A stretch of 53,271 bases of DNA from an uncultured Clostridia bacterium (GTDB taxonomy: Bacteria; Cyanobacteriota; Vampirovibrionia; Gastranaerophilales; Gastranaerophilaceae). Position 1 is the stretch's first letter, and each line of letters opens with the position of its first letter. The stretch is from contig CAMEWS010000006.1 of NCBI GenBank assembly GCA_945946765.1, positions 1-53,271 on the forward strand, written 5' to 3'. The notes below the pieces were generated by a model that searched no databases, had not been told where the DNA came from, and saw only the letters and a program-made list of their open reading frames with translations. This document shows positions 33,736-42,990 of the stretch, piece by piece. The position numbers and the translations under genes are program-made.

Positions 33736-34777
33736 AAAATACAAGATTCTTGTGATGAGATATCGTTTTATAGGCGATACGGTTTTAACGGTACCGTTTT
33801 TAAGAAACCTTCGTAATGCATACCCCAATGCGCAAATAGACCTTATGGTTGCGCCGGTGTCAGGTGAAATTATTGACCAATGTCCTTATGTCGACAATTT
33901 TATATATTTTGACACAACAAAAAAACACCGTTACGAAAATAAAGACGGTGAAGAAAAAAAGAATTTTTTCGATTATGTAAAAATCCTGCGTAAAGAAAAA
34001 TACGACAAAGCTTACGTGCTAAAACGTTCATTATCAAGTGCATTTCTCGCTTTTGCTGCAGGTATAAAAGAACGAATCGGGTTTAATACAGAAGGCAGAG
34101 GCTTTTTGTTAACCAAAAGAGTGCCTTATGTACAAGAAAGACATGAAATTGACTGCTTTTTAGATGTTTTAAAAGCTGACGGAATTGATGTTAAAGACAA
34201 CTATCTTGAAAATTGGGTAACGCAAGAAGAATCAGACTTTGTTAAAAACGTTATGCAACAAAAAGGTGTAAAATTTGATACACCAATTGTAATTATCCAT
34301 GCAACAAGCGGAAACCGTAAAAAAGAATGGGCAAAAGAAAACTGGGCAAAGATTATCACGTGGTTAAGCAACGAAAAAAATGTGCAAGTTGTATTTAACG
34401 GCGCTAAAAACGATGCTCAAACTTATGAAGAAATCATATCGCTTATTAATGAGCCGTTAAAAATTACCCCGATAAATTTTTGCGGATGTTTTAATCTTCG
34501 CCAAACCCTTGCATTTACAAAACAATGCAGTCTTATAGCAGGCTGTGACAGTGGAAACCTTCATATTGCCGCATCGGCAGATATTCCCGTTGTCGGAATT
34601 TACGGCCCTATGAATACCACAAAATGGGGAGCATATTGCAAAAATGCAGTAATTTTAAAAACCAATTTACCATGCCAACCATGCGGCTTAAAGAAAAAAT
34701 GCAAACGCAATTATCAATGCATAAAAGATATTTCTGTTAATCAAGTACAAGAAGCTATTCAACAGTTTATTGTTTGA
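33725..34777 (+). CDS. Glycosyltransferase family 9 (heptosyltransferase-type)
   Basis: The 350-residue protein shows GT9 features: an N-terminal RYRFIGDTVLTVPFLRNL nucleotide-sugar domain opening, IDLMVAP, IIHATSG with the substrate-binding region, AGCDSGNLHIAAS (usual D-S-G-H/N motif) and a Cys-rich CQPCGLKKKCKRNYQCI tail common in this family. WaaC/WaaF/RfaQ-type enzymes add heptose or similar sugars to the LPS core at the cytoplasmic face. The 11-nt overlap with lpxK means coupled translation and fits a role in LPS assembly. The exact sugar cannot be told. Confidence 0.9.
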   Translation: MTTKKYKILVMRYRFIGDTVLTVPFLRNLRNAYPNAQIDLMVAPVSGEIIDQCPYVDNFIYFDTTKKHRYENKDGEEKKNFFDYVKILRKEKYDKAYVLKRSLSSAFLAFAAGIKERIGFNTEGRGFLLTKRVPYVQERHEIDCFLDVLKADGIDVKDNYLENWVTQEESDFVKNVMQQKGVKFDTPIVIIHATSGNRKKEWAKENWAKIITWLSNEKNVQVVFNGAKNDAQTYEEIISLINEPLKITPINFCGCFNLRQTLAFTKQCSLIAGCDSGNLHIAASADIPVVGIYGPMNTTKWGAYCKNAVILKTNLPCQPCGLKKKCKRNYQCIKDISVNQVQEAIQQFIV

Positions 34778-34933
34778 CAAGATGTCCGTAAGCAACAAGA
34801 ATTATATTCAAGTGTTTGATATTCGCATTTGTTCAATGGATAATCGGGACATTACCGTTAAAACTTAATTATAGCTTGACAGTAATACAAAAGATGTAGT
34901 TTTTGTTTATTTGTTGAATTTTTGAAAAATTAT

Positions 34934-34998
34934 CTCGTTATATTATATGTAAACCAAACAATTTTGGAGTCCCCATAGAGAGAAGTACATATAACGAG
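34934..34998 (+). promoter_or_regulatory. Long-range inverted repeat upstream of the 122-aa gene
   Basis: CTCGTTATAT (34934-34943) pairs with ATATAACGAG (34989-34998) across 45 nt. The left arm overlaps TATATT, a possible -10, and the right arm ends just before the ribosome-binding site AAGGAT. It could be an operator, or a leader hairpin if transcription begins upstream. Confidence 0.5.
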
Positions 34999-35009
34999 AA
35001 TAAGGATTT

Positions 35010-35378
35010 ATGACAACAACAGACTCACAACAAGCAAAAGAAGCGTACTTAAAAGTCGGTAATTATAAAGAAAATATTTTAGAAGCCGTAAACGAAGCCA
35101 AAGACTATATCTCAACAACAAACTGTCCCCTGCTCAATATTGATATATCAGGGCTAAATATGTTGGATGCCCTTAAAGTCTGCGTGTTATCTTCAACATA
35201 CCATTATGCAAAATACTGCAACAGCGGTAAAATTAAATGGTTTGTTAAAGATGAAAGAATTAAAGAACAAATCGAAATGCTCAAACTTGATAACGTAGAA
35301 ATCGAAGTTAAACGTGCAAAACGCAATTACACCGATTTTGGCGAAAGATTTACAAGAAGATTAAGCATTTGCAGGTAA
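35010..35378 (+). CDS. Hypothetical 122-aa protein upstream of dnaA
   Basis: The protein alternates helices and strands in a way that recalls a STAS-like fold: LLNIDISGLNMLDALKVCVLSS resembles the strand-helix that follows the regulatory Ser in anti-sigma antagonists, quoted here only in part (NIDISGLNMLDALKVC). The C terminus is basic (KRAKRNYTDFGERFTRRLSI). No signal peptide is visible. AAGGAT lies 5 nt before the ATG. It sits 80 nt upstream of dnaA in the same direction. The STAS-like reading is tentative; the gene may equally be a lineage-specific unknown. Confidence 0.65.
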   Translation: MTTTDSQQAKEAYLKVGNYKENILEAVNEAKDYISTTNCPLLNIDISGLNMLDALKVCVLSSTYHYAKYCNSGKIKWFVKDERIKEQIEMLKLDNVEIEVKRAKRNYTDFGERFTRRLSICR

Positions 35379-35446
35379 ATATTTTGCCTTATTCAACAAA
35401 GGTACATATTATTTAAAATAAACTATAATATCCCAATTGTTTGATG

Positions 35447-35452
35447 TAAAAT
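35447..35452 (+). promoter_or_regulatory. -10 hexamer of a predicted leaderless mRNA (dnaA)
   Basis: TAAAAT ends exactly 6 nt before the ATG at 35459. A second candidate, TATAAT at 35424-35429, would give a leader of about 23 nt without a Shine-Dalgarno site. Confidence 0.45.
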
Positions 35453-35458
35453 AATTGC

Positions 35459-36844
35459 ATGGGTCAAGATAAACATATTATTCAAGTTTGGAATGAGGTT
35501 TTAGCAATACTTAAAGGAACAGTAAAAGAACCTACTTTTTCTACATGGATATTGCCTTTAGAACCTCAATATTATGACGAAAATTGTTTTGTTCTTCATA
35601 CGGGACAAGCTATTGCGGCAAGCATTTTGAGAAAAAGTAATTACAATCAAATGTTTGATGCCGTAAAACAAGTTACCGGTAAAGACCTTGAAGTTAAAAT
35701 TATTGTTGATGAAGAACTCGTAAAAAAAGTTGCTAAAAAACAAAGAACTGGCTCTTTGCTCTTTAATGATGAAAAAGACCCCGCAAAATTAAAATACGAC
35801 AGCCTTACTCAAATGCAGTCTTCAAACTTAAACTTAAAATACAAGTTTGAAAATTTTGTAGTCGGCTCAAATAACAAACTTGCCTATGTTGCGGCTCAAA
35901 CCGTAGCACAAAAACCGGGTGAAAAATACAATCCACTGTACATATACGGAGGTCCCGGACTTGGTAAAACCCACATTATGCAGGCTATCGGGCATTACAT
36001 AATTAAAAACAGACCTGATTTAAAAGTTTTGTTTATTTCAGCGGAAGAATTTGTTAATGATGTTGTAAACGCACTTGCCCGTGGTGACGAAAAAACAAAA
36101 AAAATGAACAAATTCCGTAAAAAATACAGGGAAGTTGATGTCCTATTAATTGACGACATACAGCTTATTGCGGGCAAAACAAGGACGGAAGAAGAAGTTT
36201 TTAACACTTTTAACACACTGCATGGAGCCGGAAAACAAATTGTAATTACCTCTGATAGAACACCAAAGGAAATACCTTCGCTGTCAGACAGATTGATAAG
36301 CCGTTTTGAATGGGGGCTTATGGCGGATATTCAAGTCCCTGACATTGAAACAAGAATGGCAATTTTGTTCAATCTTGCAAAAGATACTAATATTGATGTT
36401 CCTAAAAATATCATCGAATTTTTATCAGCCACTTATGCAAACAACATTCGTGAGCTTGAAGGCGCATTCAACCGAGTAACGGCTTATGCAAGCATAAACG
36501 ATATGCCTTTAACAATCGACAATGTTAAAAAAATTATTAACTACAACGAAAAAGAAAAAAGCTACACATTTGACGGAATAGTAGACAAAGTTGCGGAATA
36601 CTATAATATTTCGCCAAAAGAGATTAAAGGTACAGGGCGTTCCGCCAGAGTTTCCGAGGCTCGTCAGGTTTCTATATACCTGTGCCGTGAACTTACAAAA
36701 CAGAGTTTGCCTGTAATTGGTGAGTTTTTTGAAAAGAAACACACAACGATTTTATATGCTTACGACAAAATAAAAGAAGAACTTGTGCTAAACCGTACAC
36801 TATCTCGCACAGTAGAAGATATTATTAATCAGGTGTGCAAGTAG
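35459..36844 (+). CDS. dnaA: Chromosomal replication initiator protein DnaA
   Basis: DnaA binds oriC and melts the duplex to start replication. The 461-residue protein has the N-terminal oligomerisation domain (VWNEVLAILKG... FSTWILPLEP), a linker, and the AAA+ core with Walker A GGPGLGKTH and Walker B LLIDDIQLIAGK, plus sensor motif SDRTPKEI. The C-terminal DNA-binding domain has the signature GTGRSARVSEARQVSIYL and KKHTTILYA. All key motifs are intact and the length is normal. dnaN does not follow; a convergent helicase gene ends 1 nt away. I see no cluster of DnaA boxes beside it, so the origin need not be here. Confidence 0.97.
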   Translation: MGQDKHIIQVWNEVLAILKGTVKEPTFSTWILPLEPQYYDENCFVLHTGQAIAASILRKSNYNQMFDAVKQVTGKDLEVKIIVDEELVKKVAKKQRTGSLLFNDEKDPAKLKYDSLTQMQSSNLNLKYKFENFVVGSNNKLAYVAAQTVAQKPGEKYNPLYIYGGPGLGKTHIMQAIGHYIIKNRPDLKVLFISAEEFVNDVVNALARGDEKTKKMNKFRKKYREVDVLLIDDIQLIAGKTRTEEEVFNTFNTLHGAGKQIVITSDRTPKEIPSLSDRLISRFEWGLMADIQVPDIETRMAILFNLAKDTNIDVPKNIIEFLSATYANNIRELEGAFNRVTAYASINDMPLTIDNVKKIINYNEKEKSYTFDGIVDKVAEYYNISPKEIKGTGRSARVSEARQVSIYLCRELTKQSLPVIGEFFEKKHTTILYAYDKIKEELVLNRTLSRTVEDIINQVCK

Positions 36845-36845
36845 G

Positions 36846-38843
36846 CTAATCCTCCTGCGCCAGTATCCAGCGTTCCAAAATTTCTTCGTCAATGCCGTCT
36901 AAAAACCTAGAAGGCTTTGACAAAACCATGCCTGTTGCGTGGTCGAACATGTCTATCGGATAGGTGATATACAAATGCGTTTTTGCACGTGTGGTTGCAA
37001 CGTACATAAGACGGAGTTCTTCGTCCAATTCTTCTTCGGAGTTAAAGGAATAGACGCTCGGGAAACGTCCGTCTACGGCACCGATAATAAACACAGCCTT
37101 CCACTCAAGCCCTTTGGCACTGTGAATAGTAGAAAGAGTAAGGCACTCGTCTTTTTGTGCACCGTCTTCCACCTCAGAAACGGAGGTGTCAGGGGGCTCA
37201 AGCGCAAGGTCGCTTAAAAAATCTTCCAAATTACTGTATTGTTCCGACAAATAGCGAAAATGCTCCAAATCCTTCAATCGTTTTTGATAATCGTCATATT
37301 TTTCAACAAGAATCGGTTCATAATACGCAAGAATGTTGTCTACAATTACAGACGGTTTTAACAAATACTGCCGTTGCTGCGCTACCGTATTGAACAATTT
37401 TTTAATACTGCCCGAGCTTTTAGAAGGAAGCATAACTTTTTCCGTATCAAGATTTTCTTTTGCCACTACGGGTAAAAGCTTCATCGCTGTTTGTGCTCCA
37501 ACTCCGTTTAGCAAGAGCAAAATACGGTTTATGCTGATAATGTCATTGGGATTCAAAACCACACGAAGGTGCGCAATGACATCTTTTACGTGAGCGGTTT
37601 CAATAAACTTTAAACCACCATATTTTTTGTACGGAATCGCCCGTTTTGCAAGTTCAATTTCAAGGTTATACGTCATACGTGCACTACGACAAAGCACGGC
37701 GATGTCGTTTAAGGATATGTCGTCTTCCTGCAACTCCAAAACACGCTGTGCAACAAACTCCGCCTCTGTTTGCATATCGTTTGTGCAAATAAGTGCCGGT
37801 TTTTCAGGGTTTTCGATATCGGAAAACAGGTTTTTTGTATATTTTTCTTTTGCTCTGTCTATTATTTTATTTGTAAGTTTTAAAATATTTTGAGAGCTTC
37901 TGTAATTTTGTTCAAGTTTAATGATTTTTGTGTCTTTAAAAATTGCAGGGAAATCAAGAATATTCCTAAAATTTGCCCCTCTAAAAGAATAAATGCTTTG
38001 CGAATCATCCCCAACCGCCATTACATTGTTGTGTTCCGATGCCAAGAGTCTTATAATATCAGCCTGCAAAGCGTTTGTGTCTTGATACTCGTCAATCATT
38101 ATGTATTTGTATTGATTGGACAATTTTTTACGTATTTCCTCGTTAGATTGCAAAAGAATACGCAAATACAAAAGCAAATCATCGTAGTCCAAAAGACTGT
38201 TTTCCCGTTTGTAAATAACATAACGTTTTGAAATCTCATTGATTTTTTCAATACAATGAGCAAATTGGTTATACTCCGATTCAATAACCGCATCAGCCGT
38301 CATGTTTTTGTTTATGGCTTTTGAGTAAATATCGAGTATTGTACCTTTTCGGGGAAATCTTTTTTCTTGTTTTTCTATAACCTGTGCTCTGATGTGATTT
38401 ACAACATCTTCCGCATCGGCACGATCAATAATGGTAAAGTTATTTCTTAATTCAAGAAGGTTTGAATATTTTCGTAAGATAAAGTTAGAAAAAGAGTGAA
38501 ATGTACCTCCCGCAACCTTTTCACAACGTGAATCCAATATCATAACCGCCCTGTTAAGCATTTCATCGGCAGCTTTTTTAGTAAAAGTTAAAAGCAAAAT
38601 GTTTTCGGGATTTATACCGCTTTCAATCAGCCTTGCAACTCGATAGGTTAAAGTTTTAGTCTTTCCCGAGCCTGCGCCTGCAATAACAAGAACAGCACCA
38701 TCTTTGGTTTTTACCGCATCAAGCTGTGAAGGGTTTAAGTCCTTTTCATAACTAATTTTATAATCTGTCTGCGAATTTTGTTTTTTTAAAACATACTTTT
38801 TGATAGCGGGCACAGATGCTTTTTGCTCGGTCAAATTTTCCAT
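36846..38843 (-). CDS. UvrD/PcrA/Rep-type superfamily 1 DNA helicase
   Basis: The 665-residue ATP-dependent 3'-5' helicase carries the SF1A motifs: Q motif LNPSQLDAV, Walker A VIAGAGSGKTKTLTYRVA, motif II MIDEYQDTNALQ, motif III GDDSQSIYSFRGA, motif IV EQNYRSSQNIL, motif V TIHSAKGLEWKAVFI and motif VI ELRLMYVATTRAK. Family members serve nucleotide excision and mismatch repair and remove RecA or stalled polymerases. The C terminus after motif VI is short, without the extended UvrD tail. It converges on dnaA with a single base between the two stop codons. A TATAAT hexamer ends 6 nt before the ATG at 38843. Confidence 0.94.
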   Translation of the reverse strand: MENLTEQKASVPAIKKYVLKKQNSQTDYKISYEKDLNPSQLDAVKTKDGAVLVIAGAGSGKTKTLTYRVARLIESGINPENILLLTFTKKAADEMLNRAVMILDSRCEKVAGGTFHSFSNFILRKYSNLLELRNNFTIIDRADAEDVVNHIRAQVIEKQEKRFPRKGTILDIYSKAINKNMTADAVIESEYNQFAHCIEKINEISKRYVIYKRENSLLDYDDLLLYLRILLQSNEEIRKKLSNQYKYIMIDEYQDTNALQADIIRLLASEHNNVMAVGDDSQSIYSFRGANFRNILDFPAIFKDTKIIKLEQNYRSSQNILKLTNKIIDRAKEKYTKNLFSDIENPEKPALICTNDMQTEAEFVAQRVLELQEDDISLNDIAVLCRSARMTYNLEIELAKRAIPYKKYGGLKFIETAHVKDVIAHLRVVLNPNDIISINRILLLLNGVGAQTAMKLLPVVAKENLDTEKVMLPSKSSGSIKKLFNTVAQQRQYLLKPSVIVDNILAYYEPILVEKYDDYQKRLKDLEHFRYLSEQYSNLEDFLSDLALEPPDTSVSEVEDGAQKDECLTLSTIHSAKGLEWKAVFIIGAVDGRFPSVYSFNSEEELDEELRLMYVATTRAKTHLYITYPIDMFDHATGMVLSKPSRFLDGIDEEILERWILAQED

Positions 38844-38849
38844 AAAAAT

Positions 38850-38855
38850 ATTATA
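38850..38855 (-). promoter_or_regulatory. -10 hexamer of a predicted leaderless mRNA (UvrD-type helicase)
   Basis: On the minus strand TATAAT is followed by ATTTTT and then the ATG at 38843, a spacing of exactly 6 nt, with no Shine-Dalgarno site. Confidence 0.6.
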
Positions 38856-39028
38856 CTACACAATAGCAAGTCAAAAAAATATTAAGGTCATTGTTGTGGC
38901 AAAAAACTTAAAGACCATTCCAAACCAATTTGTTATTAAATATTATTACGGGTGAAAAGAAACTTAATTGTGACATTTGAGGAAGTCTATTTAGTAAGTG
39001 AGATATGAGATAAACGTTCTAAATGAAA

Positions 39029-39048
39029 CAGAGGGCAAATGCCCCCTG
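39029..39048 (-). terminator. Probable terminator after the rhodanese gene
   Basis: CAGAGGGC pairs with GCCCCCTG (one mismatch) around a 4-nt loop, 10 nt beyond the stop codon. The following T-run is interrupted, so it may be weak. Confidence 0.55.
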
Positions 39049-39058
39049 CTAAAAGTTG

Positions 39059-39472
39059 TTATCCCGGATAATCAGAAACATCGTCTTCAACAATATCAAA
39101 TCCTCTTTTTTTCCAGCCCTTAAATCCGCCTAAAAGAGTCATTGAAGGGTATCCCTTATCAGCAGCGATATAAGCTGCTTTCACACATCTTTGACATATA
39201 GGACAATAACTGTAAAAAATATTTATTTTATCTTTAGACAATTTTTCCAACTGTTCATCAAGCTGATCCATAGGAATATGAACCGCATAAGGAATATGAG
39301 ATTTTATATAATCATCATAATCTCTTACATCTATCAAATTAAAATCTTCAAGACTTTCCGAAATCATTTTGTGAAGTCTGTCAGGGCTTGTTTTAAATGC
39401 AAGCTCTTGCAAAAAGAATTCTTTTGCTTTTCCGGTATTTTTAACCGTTTTTAAAATTTCTTCATGTTTCAT
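39059..39472 (-). CDS. Rhodanese-like sulfurtransferase domain protein
   Basis: The 137-residue protein is a single rhodanese domain: LIDVRDYDDYIKSHIPYAVH at 47-66 and the active-site loop YCPICQRC, with catalytic Cys90 and Arg95 in the usual CxxxxR layout. The loop contains two more Cys (93 and 96), so it could also form a disulfide or hold a metal. GGFKGWKKRG near the end is the usual C-terminal motif. Rhodaneses carry persulfide sulfur to acceptors such as tRNA-thiolation or Fe-S enzymes. ATG 39472 is preferred over 39493 because AAAGGAGAG lies 5-10 nt upstream. It is divergent from mnmG. Confidence 0.9.
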   Translation of the reverse strand: MKHEEILKTVKNTGKAKEFFLQELAFKTSPDRLHKMISESLEDFNLIDVRDYDDYIKSHIPYAVHIPMDQLDEQLEKLSKDKINIFYSYCPICQRCVKAAYIAADKGYPSMTLLGGFKGWKKRGFDIVEDDVSDYPG

Positions 39473-39558
39473 AATTCTCTCCTTTGTATACATTATTAAA
39501 ATTAAATAACTTCCGGTCGAATTTCATTCGACAAAAGTTCAATGTTTTTTGTTTCGGA

Positions 39559-39564
39559 TATAAT
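39559..39564 (+). promoter_or_regulatory. -10 hexamer of a predicted leaderless mRNA (mnmG)
   Basis: Consensus TATAAT ends exactly 6 nt before the ATG at 39571. The hexamer argues against the longer reading from 39484. Confidence 0.6.
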
Positions 39565-39570
39565 AAGGTT

Positions 39571-41424
39571 ATGTTTAATTACGATTTGATAGTTGTAGGC
39601 TCGGGACATGCCGGATGTGAGGCTGTGCTTTCGGCTGCAAAACTCGGTTTGAAGTGCCTTTTAATGACGCTCAACCTTGATAACATTGCACTTATGCCTT
39701 GCAACCCTGCTGTAGGAGGCCCCGCAAAATCCTGTCTTGTAAGAGAAATTGATGCTCTTGGTGGTGTTATGGGGATTGCTGCAGATGCAACTTATATGCA
39801 AATGAAGATGCTAAACTCCTCACGAGGCCCTGCCGTAAGAGCCTTACGTGCACAATCCGACAAAAAAGAGTACATGCGTTTTATGAGAAATGTTATCGAA
39901 AGCACCGACAATATTTCAATAAAACAGGCAATGGCTGTTGAATTAATGATTGAAAATGAGGTTATAAAAGGTGTCAAAGACGAGTTCGGGCTGGAATATT
40001 ATGCACCTTCAGTAATTTTAACGACAGGTACATCGCTTGAAGGCAAGTGCTACGTAGGTTTGCAATACGTAAATGCGGGAAGAATGGGGGAACGTGCCGC
40101 AACTGGGCTTTCTGCCTCTTTGCTTAAAAACGGTATTTCTTTAAAAAGGCTTAAAACAGGTACTCCCGCAAGAGTTGATTCCCGCACGATTGATTATTCC
40201 AAAATGTCCGTTCAACCGGGCGATGAAGAATTACACTTCTTTTCTTTTGAACCGAACAGACCCGTAAGAAAGCAATATCCCTGCTATTTAACAAGAACAA
40301 CGGAAAAAACTCACGAAATTATAAAAAACAATTTGGACAAATCACCGTTGTATGCAGGACTTATTCACGGAATTGGCCCGAGATACTGCCCGTCTATTGA
40401 AGACAAAGTTATACGTTTTGCTCACAATCCTTCTCATCATATTTTTATCGAACCAGAAGGCAAAGATACTTACGAAATTTATGTACAGGGTTTTTCAACA
40501 AGTTTGCCAGCAGATGTGCAAATACAAATGCTACATTCTCTACCGGGGTTAGAAAATGTTCATATTATTAAACCTGCTTATGCCGTTGAATACGATGCCG
40601 TTCCTGCATTACAATTAAATCACTCTTTAATGACAAAGAAAATAAAAGGACTTTTCTGTGCAGGTCAAATTAACGGAACAAGCGGTTATGAAGAGGCAGC
40701 AGCTCAAGGATTAGTTGCCGGTATTAATGCGTTCAATTACCTTAACGAAAAAGAAATGCTGGAGCTTACACGTAACAATTCATACATAGGCACGTTAATT
40801 GATGACCTTGTTACAAAAGATATTCAAGAACCTTACAGAATGTTGACTTCACGTTCCGAATACAGATTGTTGTTACGTCAAGACAATGCTGATGAAAGGT
40901 TAACACCAATCGGGCATAAAATGGGATTGATTAGTGATGAAAGATATCAAAGATTTTTGAATAAACAACAAAAAATTGAGCAAGAAATTAAACGTCTTAA
41001 GGAAACAAAACTTTCGCCAACTCAGAATATAAACGAAAAGCTTTCAAAATACGGTGAACACATTGAAAGAGGTATAAAGCTTGCTGATTTAATCAAACGA
41101 CCCAATATTGATTATAAAGTTTTAAAAGAAGTTGATGAAGAAACAAACAGATTAAATCTACCAGCAGAAATACACGAAGAAGCGGAAATTAAAATTAAAT
41201 ATGTGGGCTACATTGACCGTCAAAACCGTCAAATAGAAACAATGGATAAGCTTGAAAAAATAAAAATCCCTGAGGATTTGGATTATAGCAAACTTACGCA
41301 TATTTCTACGGAGACACGTGAAAAGCTTGAAAAAGTGCGCCCTGTCACGCTTGCGCAAGCCTCCCGTATTGGGGGGGTAAAACCTGCTGATATTTCAGTA
41401 TTGATGGTAATGCTGACAAGATAA
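39571..41424 (+). CDS. mnmG: tRNA uridine 5-carboxymethylaminomethyl modification enzyme MnmG (GidA)
   Basis: MnmG with MnmE modifies the wobble uridine of several tRNAs, using FAD, NADH and a folate. The 617-residue protein has the FAD-binding opening YDLIVVGSGHAGCEAVLSAA, the GidA motif MPCNPAVGGPAKS, LKTGTPARVDSRTI and SEYRLLLRQDNADERLTPIG. The C-terminal helical domain ends with TLAQASRIGGVKPADISVL. Length is normal. The longer reading frame begins upstream at 39484, but homology starts at MFNYDLIVV and a TATAAT hexamer ends 6 nt before that ATG. mnmE is not in the window. Confidence 0.97.
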   Translation: MFNYDLIVVGSGHAGCEAVLSAAKLGLKCLLMTLNLDNIALMPCNPAVGGPAKSCLVREIDALGGVMGIAADATYMQMKMLNSSRGPAVRALRAQSDKKEYMRFMRNVIESTDNISIKQAMAVELMIENEVIKGVKDEFGLEYYAPSVILTTGTSLEGKCYVGLQYVNAGRMGERAATGLSASLLKNGISLKRLKTGTPARVDSRTIDYSKMSVQPGDEELHFFSFEPNRPVRKQYPCYLTRTTEKTHEIIKNNLDKSPLYAGLIHGIGPRYCPSIEDKVIRFAHNPSHHIFIEPEGKDTYEIYVQGFSTSLPADVQIQMLHSLPGLENVHIIKPAYAVEYDAVPALQLNHSLMTKKIKGLFCAGQINGTSGYEEAAAQGLVAGINAFNYLNEKEMLELTRNNSYIGTLIDDLVTKDIQEPYRMLTSRSEYRLLLRQDNADERLTPIGHKMGLISDERYQRFLNKQQKIEQEIKRLKETKLSPTQNINEKLSKYGEHIERGIKLADLIKRPNIDYKVLKEVDEETNRLNLPAEIHEEAEIKIKYVGYIDRQNRQIETMDKLEKIKIPEDLDYSKLTHISTETREKLEKVRPVTLAQASRIGGVKPADISVLMVMLTR

Positions 41425-41457
41425 GTAACGTATTGACAATATTTATTACCACTATCT

Positions 41458-42027
41458 CTACTTAAAATATTTCAAATTTGTATGCTGCTCAACGTATTTT
41501 TTAACCCCGTTTGTGATAATCAAATCAGGCTCTAAATAAATAAATTCTTGTAACTTTGCCAAACCCGCATCATATTTGCCGTCTTCCATATACAAAAGCC
41601 CAACCATAATTTCAGAAAGTGGGTTTTTCCTACTGTCTTTTTGATAATATTTTATTTTTTCACCAGTAACATTCAATCTTTTATAAATTACTGCCAAATC
41701 CTGATAAAAACCGAAGTTCATAGGGTGTTTTTTTATTGCTCTTTGCAAAGTATCTTGCGCCAAAGCGGGATAACCTATCTTCATATAACAATTTGCAAGG
41801 TTTGCATAATAAACTGAACTTGCTTGCGTATCAGGGTCAAGCATTACAGCCATTTGAAATTCTTTAATAGCCGAGGCATAGTATCTGTCTTGCATATAAA
41901 TGACCCCTCGATTATTGTGGTCAACCGCATTTTTTTGCGCATCAATAACCATTACGTCCATTTTGGCAAATGAACATTGTGCACAAAAAAACAATATTAA
42001 TACCATTAAAGCTTTAAAGAAGTACAA
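41458..42027 (-). CDS. Exported TPR-repeat protein
   Basis: The 189-residue protein has a signal peptide (MYFFKALMVLILFFCAQCSF, cleavage near SFA-KM at 22) and about four TPR units (NRGVIYMQDRYYASAIKEFQ; ANLANCYMKIGYPALAQDTL; then two weaker ones). A Cys at 15-18 in the signal is not placed as a good lipobox. It probably acts as a periplasmic scaffold. The start overlaps the end of the MBL-fold gene by 14 nt, so it is coupled to it and is the last gene of the minus-strand run that begins near 46444. The partner is unknown. Confidence 0.82.
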   Translation of the reverse strand: MYFFKALMVLILFFCAQCSFAKMDVMVIDAQKNAVDHNNRGVIYMQDRYYASAIKEFQMAVMLDPDTQASSVYYANLANCYMKIGYPALAQDTLQRAIKKHPMNFGFYQDLAVIYKRLNVTGEKIKYYQKDSRKNPLSEIMVGLLYMEDGKYDAGLAKLQEFIYLEPDLIITNGVKKYVEQHTNLKYFK

Positions 42028-42949
42028 TTTCCTGACCTTCTTTCGGGATAAAACAATCCGAACAATTATGAGTATAATGTTTTTCTATATCAAGTAAAAA
42101 TTCATCGTTATAATTAGGGTCAAGATGAAAAAATGCCAATGATTTGGCTTTTGCCTGCGAGAAAGTTTCCATAGCCATATCAAATGTAGAATGACCATAT
42201 CCTTGTTTTGAAAAATAAGAATTGAGATATTCTTCACTTGTATATTGTGAATCATGTATCAACAAATCTGTACCTCTCGCAAATAAAACGAGTTTTTTAT
42301 TTGCTCCCACAAAACCTTCTGTATCCGTTGCATAAACCATAGATTTTTCTTTATAAGAAATTTTATAAATCATCACTCCCTCTTTGGGATGCGAATTCGA
42401 TTTTAAACAGCTTATAACAACTTCTTCTCCCTGTGGAATATAATCTTCATCAGATTGGATTTTTCTCAATACAGGGCTTGAATTTCCTTCCTCATACACC
42501 AGTGCATAATTGTCATTGATATCATAAAAACTGAGTTTTGCATTCAAATCATTGAGTGTAAGCGGAAATGATTTTTCAAAAACCAGTGTTGAAATAACAT
42601 TATCAAGCCCTTCTTCATAATCCGAAAAACCAACTATATTGATTTTAGAAGTGTTTATATGAACAGGCTTAAAAAATGGAAGCCCCTGAATATGGTCGTT
42701 ATGAAAATGACTTAAAAGAATTGTTGCTTCAATGGGTTCTTTTTTTACTTGTGCAGCATAATCTTTCATTAGTTCATTACCGCATTTTATAATCCCCGTA
42801 CCGGCATCCAAAATAATCAAATGCCCGTTAACGTTGACTTCTACACAAGCGGTGTTACCACCGTATTCCAAAAAATTAAACTCCGGTGTGGGATGACTAC
42901 CTCTAACACCTCTGAATTTTACAATAAACTTGCCTTTAGATTCTCTCAT
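42014..42949 (-). CDS. Metallo-beta-lactamase-fold hydrolase
   Basis: The 311-residue protein starts KFRGVRGSHPTP and YGGNTACVEV, which mark the group of MBL proteins close to PhnP and RNase Z-like hydrolases. The metal site is HFHNDHIQGLPFF at 81-93, with later ligands in YATDTEGF and LIHDSQYTSEEY, plus GHSTFDMAMETF and FFHLDPNYNDE. All canonical metal ligands appear present, so it is probably an active phosphodiesterase or hydrolase in the cytoplasm. AGGATT lies 6 nt before the ATG. It follows the phosphoesterase gene by 41 nt and overlaps the TPR gene. Confidence 0.9.
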   Translation of the reverse strand: MRESKGKFIVKFRGVRGSHPTPEFNFLEYGGNTACVEVNVNGHLIILDAGTGIIKCGNELMKDYAAQVKKEPIEATILLSHFHNDHIQGLPFFKPVHINTSKINIVGFSDYEEGLDNVISTLVFEKSFPLTLNDLNAKLSFYDINDNYALVYEEGNSSPVLRKIQSDEDYIPQGEEVVISCLKSNSHPKEGVMIYKISYKEKSMVYATDTEGFVGANKKLVLFARGTDLLIHDSQYTSEEYLNSYFSKQGYGHSTFDMAMETFSQAKAKSLAFFHLDPNYNDEFLLDIEKHYTHNCSDCFIPKEGQEIVLL

Positions 42950-42990
42950 AAAACAATCCTATCCATAAAAAGTTCTTTTTACATCTTACA

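Noticed and set aside
34778-35458. Replication origin beside dnaA
   Set aside because: No cluster of TTATCCACA-like boxes and no AT-rich 13-mer array; only single weak matches. dnaA is often away from the origin in Cyanobacteria-related lineages.
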